Below, piece after piece: positions 24,938-36,404 of a stretch of 64,000 nt of DNA (within the stretch, counting starts at the first letter, position 1; each line of letters starts with the position of its first letter). Source of the stretch: Taeniopygia guttata. Its lineage: Eukaryota > Chordata > Aves > Passeriformes > Estrildidae. The notes beneath the pieces are model-generated. The model was given only the letters and a program-made list of their open reading frames with translations. It was not told where the DNA came from and made no database searches. Location: the NCBI RefSeq assembly GCF_048771995.1, contig NC_133060.1, positions 2,599,501-2,663,500 of the forward strand. The letters are read 5' to 3'. The translations under genes and the position numbers were made by a program.

Positions 24938-25589
24938 TTACTTTGCTGCGGTGATCAGAGGGGTCAGGCTGGAGAGAGGCTTGGCTGATGATAAAAATGG
25001 GTGCTGCCCAAAGGATAAAAAAGAAAGAAATGAACCGTTACTTTCCAGAGTCAACTTCCTCACAGGCTCTGTTGCAACAGGACAAAGGGAAATGGTCAGA
25101 AACTCAGGAGAGGGAAGCAGGCTCAGGTTAGATCTAGGGCAGAATCCTTTTGCCAGGAGAGTGGGGAAACACTGACAGAAGGTGCCCAGAGATGTGGGAG
25201 GTGCCTCCTCCCTGGGAACATCCAAGCTCAGGTCAGGCAGGGCTCTGAGCACCTGCCCTGCCTGAAGATGGCCCTGCTCCTTGTGGGGCACCAGGTGCAG
25301 ATGCCCTCGAAAGGACCCTGCCAAGCCAAACCAGGCGAGGGTTCTGCTTGCTTTGCGTGTGGAACGCAGCGAGACTGGAGACTATCGGAGGGCCCCACCA
25401 GAAAACCCCTCCCTGGCGCTGCTGCTTCCCCTGCAGCCGCTCGGCATTCACCTGCAGCAGCTCCTGGGCAGAGCAGCGCCGCTCCTCGTCCGGCTCCAGG
25501 CTGCACTCGAGGCAGTCCCGCAGCAGAGCCGACAGGCGCCCGGGCTCCTGCAGCTGCGGGGGCCCGTTGTGCCGGAGCAGAGCGCGAGC
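24938..25589 (-). pseudogene. PAK-like serine/threonine kinase, last two exons only, premature stop (left arm)
   Basis: Exon 25589-25452 (46 codons) encodes the end of a protein kinase C-lobe: 'LSALLRDCLECSLEPDEERR' and 'CSAQELLQ', matching the PAK/STE20 pattern in which the last helix holds an Arg near 'SAxELLQ'. A GT donor at 25451 and a CAG acceptor join it to exon 25003-24938, beginning 'HPFLSSAKPLSSL', the usual PAK ending. Here the second exon stops after 'ITAAK' at TAA, where the mirror copy has CAA and continues for eight more residues. Neither arm contains the catalytic loop, DFG or N-lobe, so the fragment alone cannot be an active kinase. I recall PAK3-like genes as multiplied in passerines. 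It is convergent with the MROH gene. Confidence 0.7.
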
Positions 25590-26169
25590 CTGCAGGAAAA
25601 GCAAACTCAGCGCTCTGCCAGCTTCCTTCCCACCCACAGGTGCTCACATCGACCCCGGGTTCTCAGCCCCAGCTCCAGGGGCACTTTCCTCCCTGGCACA
25701 GATGCTGCTCACAGCTCATTTTCCTGTGCCAACCAAAAAACCCAAACCCTGGTGCTGCCACAGCCATTGGAAAGAGCTGATGCACTTGCTTCACATTTTC
25801 AGGTCATCCTCACAGCCAGAAGAGCTGCAACAGCGTAAATCCCAAAGCCAATTGTTGCTGGAGACTGCAGAATATTTGTCCGTGTTGAGGCTCGAGTGCT
25901 CTGGGAATTCCCTTCCCCATGTGCAGAAACCTCCAGCTGCTGCTCCCAGTGCAGGGTCACCCTGTGCTCACAGGGCTCTGCAGCCCCTGGAGAATTTGCC
26001 TCTGACCATGGCCTCGTTTCCTTGAAGTAAGGAGCTTCTCCTCCCACCATCTCGTGTTGCCGTGCGTGGCCAGTCCGAGCGGGCGCCGGCGGACGCGCGG
26101 GAGGAGCGGGGAGGCGGCCGCTGCTTTCCCCCGGGCGCTGCGGGCTCAGTCTGAGCGCACGGACAGACG
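25590..26169. other. Unassigned GC-rich sequence, left arm
   Basis: Lies upstream (minus strand) of the PAK-like exons. Long overlapping ORFs on both strands reflect base composition. I looked for kinase N-lobe motifs here and saw none. Confidence 0.4.
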
Positions 26170-26318
26170 GATGGCGGACACGGGGCTGGGGGCGGACACG
26201 GGGCTGGGGGCGGACACGGGGCTGGGGGCACAGACAAGGCACACACGGGGCACACTCGGGGCTCGGGGCACACACGGGGCTCGGGGCACACACGGGGCTC
26301 GGGGCACACTCGGGTTTA
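26170..26318. repeat. 18-bp GC-rich minisatellite (left arm)
   Basis: Units of 'gacacggggctgggggcg' give way to 'cacacggggctcggggca'. The surrounding 26,040-26,600 is CpG-rich and could be an old promoter. Unit order and number differ in the mirror array at 39,135-39,272. Confidence 0.8.
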
Positions 26319-26701
26319 TTGTGGGTGCGGCTTCCCGAGGCCCCCGGGCACCAGCGGGGTACCTGATCTATCCCCCGAACTGGGGGAGGGGGAAACGGAC
26401 CCGCGGCCGATGAGGACGGGGCGGGGGCAGGGAAACCCCCCGGGAAAGCAGGAGACCCCGGGAACGGGGCGGGCATGGGAAAGGCGGGGGCAGAGGGAGC
26501 GACCGCGGGGCGAGGGGGAGGGAGGCAGGGTCGCAGCACAAGGGGAACCGCGTGGGGAGCGGCAGCGGGAATGGGGGAAAGAAGAAAAATTACAACTCCC
26601 ACATTCGTCTGTGTCGTGGGAGAGAGAGGGGCAAAAACAGGAGAAAGAAAAGGGAAAAAAGGAGATTTCCCCCCATTGTTCCTTCATCTCCTCACCGCCA
26701 A

Positions 26702-26985
26702 TTCAATAGCAGAGAGGTATCAATAATCAATAGCAGTGAACTGTAAATAATCAATAGCAGGGAGTGATCAATAATCAGTATCAGTGAGTTATCAATAATC
26801 AATAGCAGTGAAATGTCAATAATCAATAGCAGGGAGTTATCAATAATCAGTATCAGCGAGTTATCAATGATCAATAGCAGTGAATTATCAATAATCACTA
26901 GCAGAGAGTTGTCAATAGTGAATAGCAGATTATCAATAATCAATAGCAGGGAGTTATCAATAGTCAATAGCAGTGCATCATTCAA
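26702..26985. repeat. 24-bp tandem repeat (left arm)
   Basis: About twelve imperfect units of 'gagttatcaataatcaatag' plus CA/GT variants. The 24-bp length keeps a frame open and encodes an artificial 8-residue repeat. Mirrored at 38,465-38,748. Confidence 0.9.
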
Positions 26986-26989
26986 TCTG

Positions 26990-27766
26990 CATTTTTCACA
27001 ATATTACAAAGAAATAAATCCAATATTCATTATTGAATAATGATTACTAATTAATAACCATTACAAAGAAATTTATCCTATATCAATTAAGTATTGATAA
27101 TTAATTAATCAATATTACAGAGAAATAAATCCAATAGTAATTATTAATTCTTTATTAATCCCAGCATTACCAAGAAATAGACGCATTATCTATTGATTAT
27201 TAATTTATCAACACTAAAAAGTAATCGATCTATTATTAATTATTAAGGATAAATAAATCAATATTACAAAGACATCAAGCCAATATTAATTATTAATTAT
27301 TGATTATTAATAACCAATATTAGAGAAATTAATCCTATATTATTATTAGTTATTGATTATTAATCAATATTACAAGGAAATCAATCCTATATTATTAATT
27401 ATTTATTATTAATACTACAAAGAAACCAATCCAATATTGTTAATCAAGGTAACAAATAAAATAATCCAATAATATGTGTTAATTATTGATTATTAATCAA
27501 TATCACAAAGGAATCAATCTATGTTATCAAATATTATTAGGTATTAATTACTCGATATTACAGAAACTTTTATCCACTCTTTATTATTATTTATTATTAA
27601 TCAATACTACAGAGAAATAAATCCTATGTCAAGTATTTATCACTAATTAATCAATATCAAAATTATTCGTTCCAGAATTAGTTATTAATTATTGATTATT
27701 GATCAGTGTCACAGAGGAATTGATCCAATATTAGTTATTGATTACTGATCAGTATCACACCCTGTG
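26990..27766. repeat. AT-rich satellite-like array at the inner edge of the left arm
   Basis: Degenerate units of roughly 50-65 bp built from 'attgattattaatcaatatt' and 'acaaagaaatcaatcc'-type blocks. The mirror array at 37,531-38,455 is about 150 bp longer, equal to about three 53-bp units. Confidence 0.85.
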
Positions 27767-28378
27767 GGTGAGCGGGGGAGGGGAGAGATTTCTGGCAGAA
27801 AACTCCAAAGACTCAGAGCAGGATGAGGAGAAGTCAGTGCAGAGCCTTAAATGCAGCTTTCCCCACGGCTCCCTGCTCCCAGCTGCACCTCCTCCCCCGG
27901 CAGGGCAGGAGACAGGGAATGGGGCCGTGCTCAGCTCATCCCCCGCGGCTTCTCCCTCTGCTCAGGGACAGGAGTCGTTCCCTGCTGCACCCTGCGCTCT
28001 CTCCCAGCCGAGACTTCTCCAGGAACTTCTCCGAGCCGAGTCCATCCCCTGGGGCACAGCCCCCTCCAAGTGCTGCAGCGTGGGTCACTGTGCCACGGGC
28101 TCGGTCCTGCCAGGCCAGGCTGCTCCAGCGGGGCCCCTCTGCCCACGGGGTCACAGCTCCTCTCAGGCATCGCCGAGCTCCAGCCTGGCTCCTCCAGGGG
28201 CTGCAGGGGCATCTCTGCATCCCCATGGACCTGCAGGGGGATCTCTGCATCCCCACGGACCTGCAGGGGGATCTCTGCATCCCCACGGACCTGCAGGGGG
28301 ATCTCTGCATCCCCACGGAGCTGCAGGGGGATCTCTGCATCCCCACGGACCTGCGGGGGGGATCTCTGCAGCCCCATT
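27767..28378 (+). mobile_element. ERVL-like LTR copy with 30-bp repeat expansion (left member of a small inverted repeat)
   Basis: Inverted relative to 29,913-30,680. It shares phrases such as 'ggagtcgttccctgctg' and 'ggcttctccctctgctcagg' with a third copy at about 61,600-62,110, so it is a dispersed repeat. The block structure of repeated 'ctgcagggggatctctgca' is that of avian ERVL-type LTRs as I remember them. A 30-bp unit is tandemly repeated at 28,195-28,350. The long ORFs across it, in several frames, are products of the repeat. Confidence 0.5.
28195..28350. repeat. 30-bp minisatellite inside the LTR-like element
   Basis: About five units of 'ctgcagggggatctctgcat' followed by 'ccccacggac'. 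None of the six frames of a unit contains a stop. Confidence 0.95.
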
Positions 28379-29319
28379 GTGAAAAACGGCAGTCACTTGG
28401 TTAGTAACATTTTTATAGTTTATAATAATAAAATGGTTTTAAAAATAGTAACACAATTGGAGTAATAAAATTTACAGTTAGGACAATTACAAGACAATAA
28501 ATAGCAATGAATTACTGACATCCAGATGCTCTCAGACAGTAAGTCATGAAAAGCATTCCTTGTGAACAAAGGAATACCCCTTAAAACAATGGCCTGCTGC
28601 ATATTCATATATCTCATACAGGATGCATAAATTCCTTGCAAATTAAGGACTTTGTGGTTTTTGTCAACTTCTTTCCTTTAATCCTGGTGGTTCCATAAAT
28701 ATGGAGAGAAGGTGGAAGAATGTTTTTGTTTTCCAATGAGGAGGCTGTAACTCTTTATTGGTCCTGTCACTGTTATCTCTGTGCTAAGAGTTGCTTGACT
28801 ATCTCATCTCTTTCTTGAGCTAATCAAAAAGCATCTTACATAGCATAGTTTCTTTTCCAACAGTATGTTATAACCTAAAACTCTATTCAACCCACTACCT
28901 AAGAGAATTAATACAGCATAACTAACATTACTCATATAATATTCATTACAATATTCGCAAAAGCCAATCATAAAATATGCCTTTTTCAAAATGCCTGCTC
29001 CTCTTTTTTATAAATCATTTGGCTTGAGCAATATTTCTTATCCACTTGCATTCTTTCTATGTTGGTAATCAAATAAAAATGAGATTAATCAAGGAAGAAA
29101 CATCAAAACAGTTATAACACATAGAGGAAGAATCCCCATTTCTTCCACCATCCCATCCTCAATACATTACCCCACCAGTTAGTTTTTAACATTATTTTCC
29201 CTTTGTTTTGGTTTTTTTTTTTTTTGGACTGATACCTGGGTCATAATGTTTTTCTGATATCCTTTGTTTTTTCCAGGATGACGCCCTCATTGCCATCTAT
29301 TTTCAGCAATCTGTACACC
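28379..29319. other. AT-rich spacer sequence
   Basis: No gene recognised. It lies between the left LTR-like copy and the env fragment and may be decayed retroviral sequence. The minus-strand continuation of Env-like text appears at about 29,230-29,320. Confidence 0.35.
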
Positions 29320-29652
29320 TCATTCTTTAGCCAATAAATAGTCTAAAGCCAACCTATTCTGATACACTGCAGTTTTTGTTTGGCTTTGCTGATTCGATAT
29401 TAATTCCAGTGCCTGAGCAGCTTTGTTTGTTATCTCCTCTATAACTGCTTGGAGTCCTATAATACCATTCAGTATACAATTTGGGGTCAATACAGAGCTA
29501 GACTGCTGTGCTGGTTTCACCTTTTTGCTTACTAATTGCCTTTTTACCGAATCTTGGACTATATCTCTAAGATCAAATATAAACAAATCCATCTCTCTCA
29601 GACCTTCAATTCCCCATCTATTACCACTACTAATCAAACTAACATAATACAT
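29320..29652 (-). pseudogene. env: Endogenous retrovirus env fragment (transmembrane subunit)
   Basis: An open frame of 110 residues resembles the ectodomain of a retroviral TM subunit: a glutamine-rich helical stretch ('LQAVIEEITNKAAQALELIS') followed by the conserved 'YQNRLALDYLLAKE' block. It then meets a stop, and text resembling the following TM segment continues out of frame towards 29,230, so the gene is broken. No SU, gag or pol was recognised nearby. It is bracketed by the two inverted LTR-like copies, an arrangement that a normal provirus does not have. Confidence 0.6.
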
Positions 29653-29912
29653 ATAGTAACTATCCGCAAAGAGCCATAAAATTAGTGTTTTTCACGTTTG
29701 GTATCTCCTGGAGTGTTCCCGGAAAGGGCCCATCTCTGCCTGGAGCCACATTTTTTCATTTGTAAATGAGGTCTTTCTTTCTCTGCCAGCTGTGGTTTCC
29801 CCAGCCCCGGCTGTGGCTTCTGGTCATTTAAAACTTTAAGAACCTTTTTGTAAAAGCACAACTGACTTGATGTATATTTTACATAAGCACAAATTTTTCC
29901 ATAACATATATT
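29653..29912. other. Short link between the env fragment and the right LTR-like copy
   Basis: Mixed-composition sequence with no recognised feature. Confidence 0.35.
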
Positions 29913-30680
29913 ACAATGGGGCTGCAGAGATCCCCCTGCAGGTCCGTGGGGATGCAGAGATCCCCCTGCAGGTCCAGGGGGATGCAGAGATGCCCCTGCA
30001 GGTCCGTGGGGATGCAGAGATGCCCCTGCGGGTCCGTGGGGATGCAGAGATCCCCCTGCAGGTCCGTGGGATGCAGAGATGCCCCTGCAGGTCCAAGGGG
30101 ATGCAGAGATCCCCCTGCAGGTCCATGGGATGCAGAGATCCCCCCGCAGCTCCGTGGGGATGCAGAGATGCCCCTGCAGGTCCGTGGGGATGCAGAGATC
30201 CCCCTGCAGGTCCATGGGATGCAGAGATCCCCCCGCAGCCCCTGGAGGAGCCAGGCTGGAGCTCGGGGATGCCTGAGAGGAGCTGTGACCCCGTGGGCAG
30301 AGGGGCCCCGCTGGAGCAGCCTGGCCTGGCAGGACCGAGCCCGTGGCACAGTGACCCACGCTGCAGCACTTGGAGGGGGCTGTGCCCCAGGGGATGGACT
30401 CGGCTCGGAGAAGTTCCTGGAGAAGTCTCGGCTGGGAGAGAGCGCAGGGTGCAGCAGGGAACGACTCCTGTCCCTGAGCAGAGGGAGAAGCCGCGGGGGA
30501 TGAGCTGAGCACGGCCCCATTCCCTGTCTCCTGCCCTGCCGGGGGAGGAGGTGCAGCTGGGAGCAGGGAGCCGTGGGGAAAGCTGCATTTAAGGCTCTGC
30601 ACTGACTTCTCCTCATCCTGCTCTGAGTCTTTGGAGTTTTCTGCCAGAAATCTCTCCCCTCCCCCGCTCGCCCACAGGGC
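29913..30680 (-). mobile_element. ERVL-like LTR copy with 30-bp repeat expansion (right member of a small inverted repeat)
   Basis: Reverse complement of 27,767-28,378 over its whole length but with a longer 30-bp array (29,925-30,240, about ten units, some of 29 bp). It supports an uninterrupted 367-codon minus-strand ORF (30,785-29,682), which I treat as an artefact of the array. Beyond 30,680 the sequence continues smoothly into the CpG-rich promoter, so this may be the older copy. Confidence 0.5.
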
Positions 30681-30899
30681 TTTGGGCAGGTTTCCCTTTT
30701 TGGGGGAAATCAAAGCGAAGCACCGATGCACTAATGAGGGGCAGGAGAAGGGAGGCTCCCGGGCTTCCCGCAGAGCCGGAGGCACGGAAGGCGCAGGGCC
30801 GGGAAAGCCGTGGCGGGAGGTGCGGAGAAGTTTGTTTGTGTGGGCAGCTCAATCCCGCCTCGGGCCCGGGCCCGTCCCGGGGCTGTTGCTCATCTCCGG

Positions 30900-31450
30900 C
30901 TTTGCCCTCACGCAGCGCGGGGGGCCCTGAGAGCGCGGGGCGAGTCTGGGCCGTGCGCAGAGCCCGCCCCCAGCTCGCTGCCATTGGCCGCTGGTGCCGT
31001 CAGTCGCGGTTGCGGCGCGCTGATTGGTGGGAGCGGGGCGCAGCACGGCCCCGGCGGCGGGCTGAGGGCGGCCGTGGGCGGGCAGCGGCGCCATTGGCGC
31101 CAGGAGGGTCTGTGCGGGCCCGGGAGCGGCGGCAGCGGCCGGAGCGCGGTGAGGCGGCGGCGGCGGAGCTCGGAGGCGGCCCCGGCGCAGGTGGGAGCCG
31201 CGCTGGGTTCTGCGGGGCCTCGGGGCTGGCTGCGGGCGGAGGGGGCGGCAGGGGGCTGCGGCGGGTCGGTGGTGCCGTGTCCGGGCCGTGCCGGCCCCGG
31301 GCTGAGGGCGCGGCGGGAGCGGCTGCCCGCGGTCTCCTTCCCGCCGGGGCCTGGGCAGGAGCCGCTGCCGGAGCAGCGCTGGCTCGGCCCGGCTGCTGTG
31401 GGTAGGACCGAGGGGGCTGCCCCGCGGCCGGGAGCGTGCGGGGAAATTCC
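30900..31450 (+). promoter_or_regulatory. CpG-rich promoter region with CCAAT boxes
   Basis: Very GC- and CpG-rich. CCAAT-type motifs occur at about 30,981 (ccattggcc), 31,022 (attggtgg) and 31,092 (ccattggcg). A plausible non-coding first exon ends at 'ggcgcag|gtgggag' (31,190). It is the natural promoter for the zinc-finger gene 3.4 kb downstream; that link is inference. Confidence 0.5.
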
Positions 31451-34400
31451 CCTCGCCGGAGGTTTCTGTGGCCGGAGGAGAGCGAGGAGTCCTGTAAAAG
31501 TGACTTTATTGCCGAGCAGGGGGAGAGGCCGTGGGGCATTTGCCGTGCGCTCTCTGCCATGGTTGTAGTCCGCAGCCTCCTTTTTATCCTCATTTTCCCG
31601 GCCGCATCTCCCTCTGCCTTTGCCCACGGGCTGAGGTCCTTGGAAGGTTCAGACTTCCCGATGCGCTTGCTGCCTGTCCTCGTTAATATGCACCCTCCTT
31701 TTGTATACCAGCCGATATTCATGGCTCTGTTAAGTCTTTGTTCTTCTCGAAGTTTGGGAATGTAGCGGGACTTTGAGCAGCTGTCTGGGTCAATTTGTAA
31801 CATTTATTGGAACTGAGGGTTTCTCCCGTAGCTTCCTTATCTACAAGTGCCCGGCCCTATCTCCGGGCAGATTTACTCCTTGACTCTGTTTTGTTCTTCC
31901 CGGGTCCTCTTTGGTTTTGGGATTATTCTCGGTGCCCTCATTCCCTGTCCTTTTGTAGGCGTTTGTGGATCAGGAGGCCTGGCTGCCACCTGCATCCCCT
32001 GGCTCAGCTGCTGGATGAGCTGCACTGCCAAGGTGTGGAGCATGGTAAAAAGATGAGAGTTGCTGCAGCACAGAAGAGGAGAAGCAGCATTCTCTTAACC
32101 CCTGGTGTGCTGGGGAGCCAGGAAAGCATGTCCCATTCCTATCCTTTCCGTGTTAGGACCAATACATAAACTGCTCTCCTATTTCCTTTGTTATCTTTTT
32201 CACCACTTTTCCTTGGTCATCTCTTTGCCAACAGCAGTTTGACCCATTTTGTTTTCCACAAACTCCTGTTTTTTCTGCTCACAGATAATCTGATCCCATT
32301 CCCTGGTGAAATGTTGTGTTCCTCATTTCAGTGGATTGGTCAGCAGGAAGGTCAGGAGCTGGAGCTGTGTGGTTGGTTCTTATTCCAAGGACAGCTTGTG
32401 ATCTAATGATGCCTTAGAAATGATAAATGGGTTCTGTCTCCTGATATGAATTGGTTCGAGTTCCCAGGGGCTGGTCCATGGTGTTGTAGGATTTTTTCTG
32501 GTGGCCCTTCATCTTTATCCCATTTTTGGGTGCTCTCTCCAGCAGGGGCCTGATCAACTGACTGCTTTTTTCTAATTTCATCATTAAATACTTGAATTCC
32601 AACTGATTTCCCTGAACTTGTTCTAGCAAAAGCCCCAGTGCTCTGATACACCCTGTACAGCCCAGACAGTGACAGCAGATGTTGGAGTGGGCAGAGGGAT
32701 GATCCCCCCTTATTTTAGTGGAGTCTTCACGACATTCTCCATTTGCTGTTTCCCTTTGCAGCTTCAGCCATTTCTGTTTTCGAGTCAGAGATCCTCACCA
32801 TGGGCTCTGCCTTCAGCTGTGCAGATTCCATCTGTGCCAGCAGGCAGAGCTTGGGGTGAGGGGCAGAGGGAATCAGTCAATTCCTGCCCCAGGCAAGAAG
32901 AGCCAGGTACATTGTCCCCACAGTGCCCCAGCAGTGCTGATTTGCATTTCTAAAGCTCCTCCTGGGTGCCTGGAATGCAGCTTCTCTTCCAGAGCAGCTT
33001 CAGCAGCCTCACCTGTGCCCCCCCACAACCTGGGGCTATTTTTTCCCCCCCCTTCAAATCCTCTGTTTAATGTTTATGAGTTAAAAGGGCACCTTTAAAT
33101 CTCTTCTAGTTTTGCAAAATGCAGCCTAAATGTGAATGTCAAAAAACCCTGACCAAGATTTTGGCATCGCTAAAAGTGAAACAAAAACACACAAAAAATG
33201 TTCCAAGGCAATTAATTTTTTTCTCGTTCTTCTCGGAGTAAAAACTCATTCTCACATCCCTGACCAAACCTAACCAGCAATATATAAGTAGGATTATTTA
33301 AAAAAATATTCTAATGCTATATACTTTGCACTGAAGCTGCAGGAAAATGAAAAACTACACCAATATGTTTAGTGTTAGAGTCAAGGCATGTCTTGATTCT
33401 GGCCAGGAGGAGCAACAGAAATCATTCTATCCCCACATAGCCCGGGTGTGCAGAGAAAATCGTTCCATGACACATGGATTTTACTCGATTTTTCCCAAAC
33501 TTGATACAGTCAGAACCAGTCAAAATCCACTGGTTTAATGTTTTATTGTTACAAGTTGTGCAGTTTTTAGTGTTTGGTTTCCTATTAGCCCCGGATTTCT
33601 TTGCTTCTGCTGTTAATGAGGTGGGAAGTGCTGGATTTCCTTCTCAGCCTTTTGCAGACCAGGTGTCTGCAGCCCTGGCAGTGTCTGGGGTAGGTGTTGG
33701 TTGCTGTTTGCTGCTGGGGTTGATGTTTTGCTGCTGGGCGTTATCTTTGTGGGTATCTTTTGGGCCATTCCCAGTGTGTTGAGATGTTAAACTCATCTCC
33801 ACTGAGTGGTGTAACATCCCTTAACAAAGCCTTTAACATTTCTTTCCCCAGGGCCAAGGCAAAGCAGCCTGAGTAGAGAAATCAAAGGTTAACAATGTTA
33901 AAGTCTATGAGCTGGTGTATTTTCCATCGATGCCATGGCAGGCAGGGCAGTGTGTGAGTGTAAGTGAGAGCCAGAGTGGAACTGTCCCGTTGTCTCCCCA
34001 GCAGCTGTGGCAGGGCAGCCCAGAGAGCGCTGAAGCTGCAGCAGTGGCAGCAAGGAGAAGCAGGCTTGAGGAACAGAATGGTCAAACGATGCAGGTGGCA
34101 GGAGAAGATTGGATTGTGCAGGAGAAGGAGGAATAGGAGGAGGAAGAGGAGTGTGAGGAAGAGGAGAGACACCAGAGGAGAAGGAGGAGCAGAAAGAGGA
34201 AGCAGCACAAGGTTCCACCCCTCCCTGTATCTGCAGCCTCCCCCCAGCCCCAGGAGCGTTTCTCCCCCACATGCAGCAGGTGACTGGAGGGGGATCCACG
34301 ATTTTCACGGGGTGAATCTTGGTGTTTCTGAGCTTTCTTGGGCTAAATGTTAGTGCTTTGATTTCATGTGGCAGCTGAATCTTTATGTTTTGGAGGAGGT

Positions 34401-34605
34401 TTTTGCTGTCTTGTGATGTTTGGGGAGTTTTTGATCTGTGTCTTGAAGTTTGTGGGATTTTTGGGCTGAATCTTGGTGTTTTGGAGGTTCTTACAGACAC
34501 AAGATTCCCAATGACTTCCTGGGATGAACTGGGGCAAGGAGGAACCTCCAGTCCAAGGTGCTCTCCTCTTGTTTTTTTCCCTAAACCAGGATTTTTCATT
34601 GCCAG
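31451..34605 (+). other. Putative 5' intron(s) of the zinc-finger gene
   Basis: No coding exon recognised and no KRAB or SCAN box seen. A minus-strand AATAAA-like motif near 31,505 could belong to an old LTR. There is a purine-rich GAGGA tract at about 34,100-34,200 and AT-rich sequence at 33,060-33,350. Confidence 0.35.
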
Positions 34606-35606
34606 GGCATTTCTGGATGGAGGAGGAAAAGCCCCGGAGATGCCACAGGAGGAGGAGCTGCAAACCCAGCCCAGGGAGCTGCGGGGAGGAAAGAGCCCCC
34701 CTGAGCCAGGAAGGCGGGCGGAGATCCAGCCGGAGCTCGGAGCTGGTGGAGAAGCCTCATGGCAGGGAGAAGCCCCACAAGTGCTTGGAATGTGGGAAGG
34801 GTTTCGGCTGGAGCTCCAACCTGATCCGGCACCAGAGGATCCACACTGGGGAGAGGCCCTACGAGTGTGGGGAGTGTGGGAAGAGGTTTCAGACCAGCTC
34901 CGATCTCCTCGTACATGAGCGGAGTCACACAGAGGAGAGGCCCTTCCGCTGCCCCGACTGCGGGGAGGGTTTCAAGAAAAACTCCCACCTCACCAGGCAC
35001 CGGCGCATCCACACCGGGGAGAGGCCCTACGAGTGTGGGAAGTGTGGGAAGGGTTTCAGACAGAGGTCTGGGCTGATTGAGCACCAGGTAATCCACACTG
35101 GGGAAGGGCCCTATGAGTGTGGGGAGTGTGGGAAGAGCTTTGGGCGGAGCTCTACCCTGAGAATACACCAGCGCATCCACACAGGGGAGAGGCCCTACGA
35201 GTGTCCCCAGTGTGGGAAGAGGTTTCAGACCAGCTCCAGTCTCCTCCTACATGAGCGGATTCACACAGAGGAGAGGCCCTTCCACTGCCCCGACTGCGGG
35301 AAGGGCTTCAAGCACAACTCCCACCTCACAAGGCACCAGCGCATCCACACCGGGGAGAGGCCCTACGAGTGTGGGAAGTGTGGGAAGAGGTTTCAGACCA
35401 GCTCCCATCTCCTCGTACATGAGCGGATTCACACAGAGGAGAGGCCCTTCCACTGCCCCGACTGCGGGAAGGGCTTCAAGCACAACTCCCACCTCACAAG
35501 GCACCGGCGCATCCACACCGAGGAGAGGCCCTATGAGTGTGGGAAGTGTGGGAAGAGCTCCTCACAGAGATCAAACTTGACCCAACACCAACGGAGGCAC
35601 CACTAA
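34606..35606 (+). CDS. C2H2 zinc-finger protein, terminal exon with ten fingers
   Basis: The exon probably starts at 34606 after 'attgccag', with the first in-frame ATG at 34617, giving 329 residues. A basic, serine-rich leader precedes ten C2H2 fingers from residue 56 to the end, linked by HTGERPY or HTEERPF. Helix signatures at -1,2,3,6 read W-S-N-R, T-S-D-V, K-S-H-R, Q-S-G-E, R-S-T-I, T-S-S-L, H-S-H-R, T-S-H-V, H-S-H-R and Q-S-N-Q. Fingers 6-7 and 8-9 are near-identical pairs, with 2-3 an older one, so the array grew in two-finger modules. Finger 10 has Ser where the conserved Phe should be. Such proteins are nuclear DNA-binding factors; the target is unknown. It is the only single-copy intact coding gene in the palindrome spacer. 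Confidence 0.88.
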
Positions 35607-36404
35607 GGGAAGCCCTGTGAGTGCCCCGAGCGAGGGAAGAGCTTGGAGTGAGGGAAGAGAGCGAGGGAAGAGCTTGGAGTGAGGGAAGAGAGTGAGGGAA
35701 GAGCTTGGAGTGAGGGAAGAGCTTGGAGTGAGGGAAGAGAGTGAGGGAACAGCTTGGTGCGCTGCTGCAGCTCCGTTCCCCATGGGAGGATCCGGGCTGG
35801 ATGGTCCCCAGTGACCCCCGTTGGGCAGAGCCCTGGTGCCCCCGTATGGGGAATAAAACAGAGAGTAAAGCAATGGAGCTGATAAAGGGGCCCGATATCT
35901 GAGGCCTGACTGAGCAGAAACTGTTGGAGACACAGACACGGTTTAAGTCTCCCTGGGCAAGAAGAGGGGACAGTGGGGGGTGGCAGGGGTGTGACAGAGG
36001 GGATCAGGGGATGACAAAGGGACATAGGGGATAGCAGAGCCCTCCAGGGAGGGGACAAAGGGGACCCTGGGAGAACACTGGGGCCACCACAGGAGACCAC
36101 AAGTGCCACCAGGTCCCTGACACCTCCCCTGTGCCCTCCCCAGGTGTCCCTGTACCAGCTGGAGTCACTGGTGAATGTGGCGGCCACCCTGGGTGAGGTG
36201 GCAGCCACCGTGACCGGGTTACAGAGGGACGAGCAGCAGCTCATGTCCCCAGAGTCTTTTAGGGTTAGTCCTTGTTCAAGGCGTGGTTTTGGCAGCTCAG
36301 TGCCCAAACCCATCCGGACGTCCGTAATCCCTCGCTGTTTTCTTGTCCTGTCACTGTCCTGAGCCGCATTGGCCACATTGTTCTTGCTCTGATTTTATCG
36401 CTGG
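35607..36404 (+). other. 3' UTR of the zinc-finger gene and flank
   Basis: A short minisatellite ('gagggaagagcttggagt' and shorter variants) occupies 35,630-35,755. AATAAA at about 35,851 is a good polyadenylation signal. The rest is unassigned. Confidence 0.6.

Larger units (their letters stand above)
14572..27766 (+). repeat. Large inverted repeat, left arm (13.2 kb)
   Basis: Reads as the reverse complement of 37,531-50,754. Mirror positions sum to about 65,326 at the outer end, 65,447 through the MROH exons and 65,297 at the inner end; the shifts are explained by tandem-repeat copy-number differences. Coding divergence is about 1.7% by direct comparison. The outer boundary falls at the SNRPB2 3' splice site; the inner boundary lies inside AT-rich tandem repeats. 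Confidence 0.95.

Noticed and set aside
26813..27040. ORF with repeated LSIINSRE-like octapeptides
   Set aside because: Translation of a 24-bp non-coding tandem repeat.
29682..30785. 367-codon minus-strand ORF as a gene
   Set aside because: Produced by a GC-rich LTR-like element and a 30-bp repeat lacking stops in any frame; no domain is present.
34596..35516. Minus-strand ORFs rich in leucine and proline opposite the zinc-finger exon
   Set aside because: Shadow frames of the C2H2 finger repeats.
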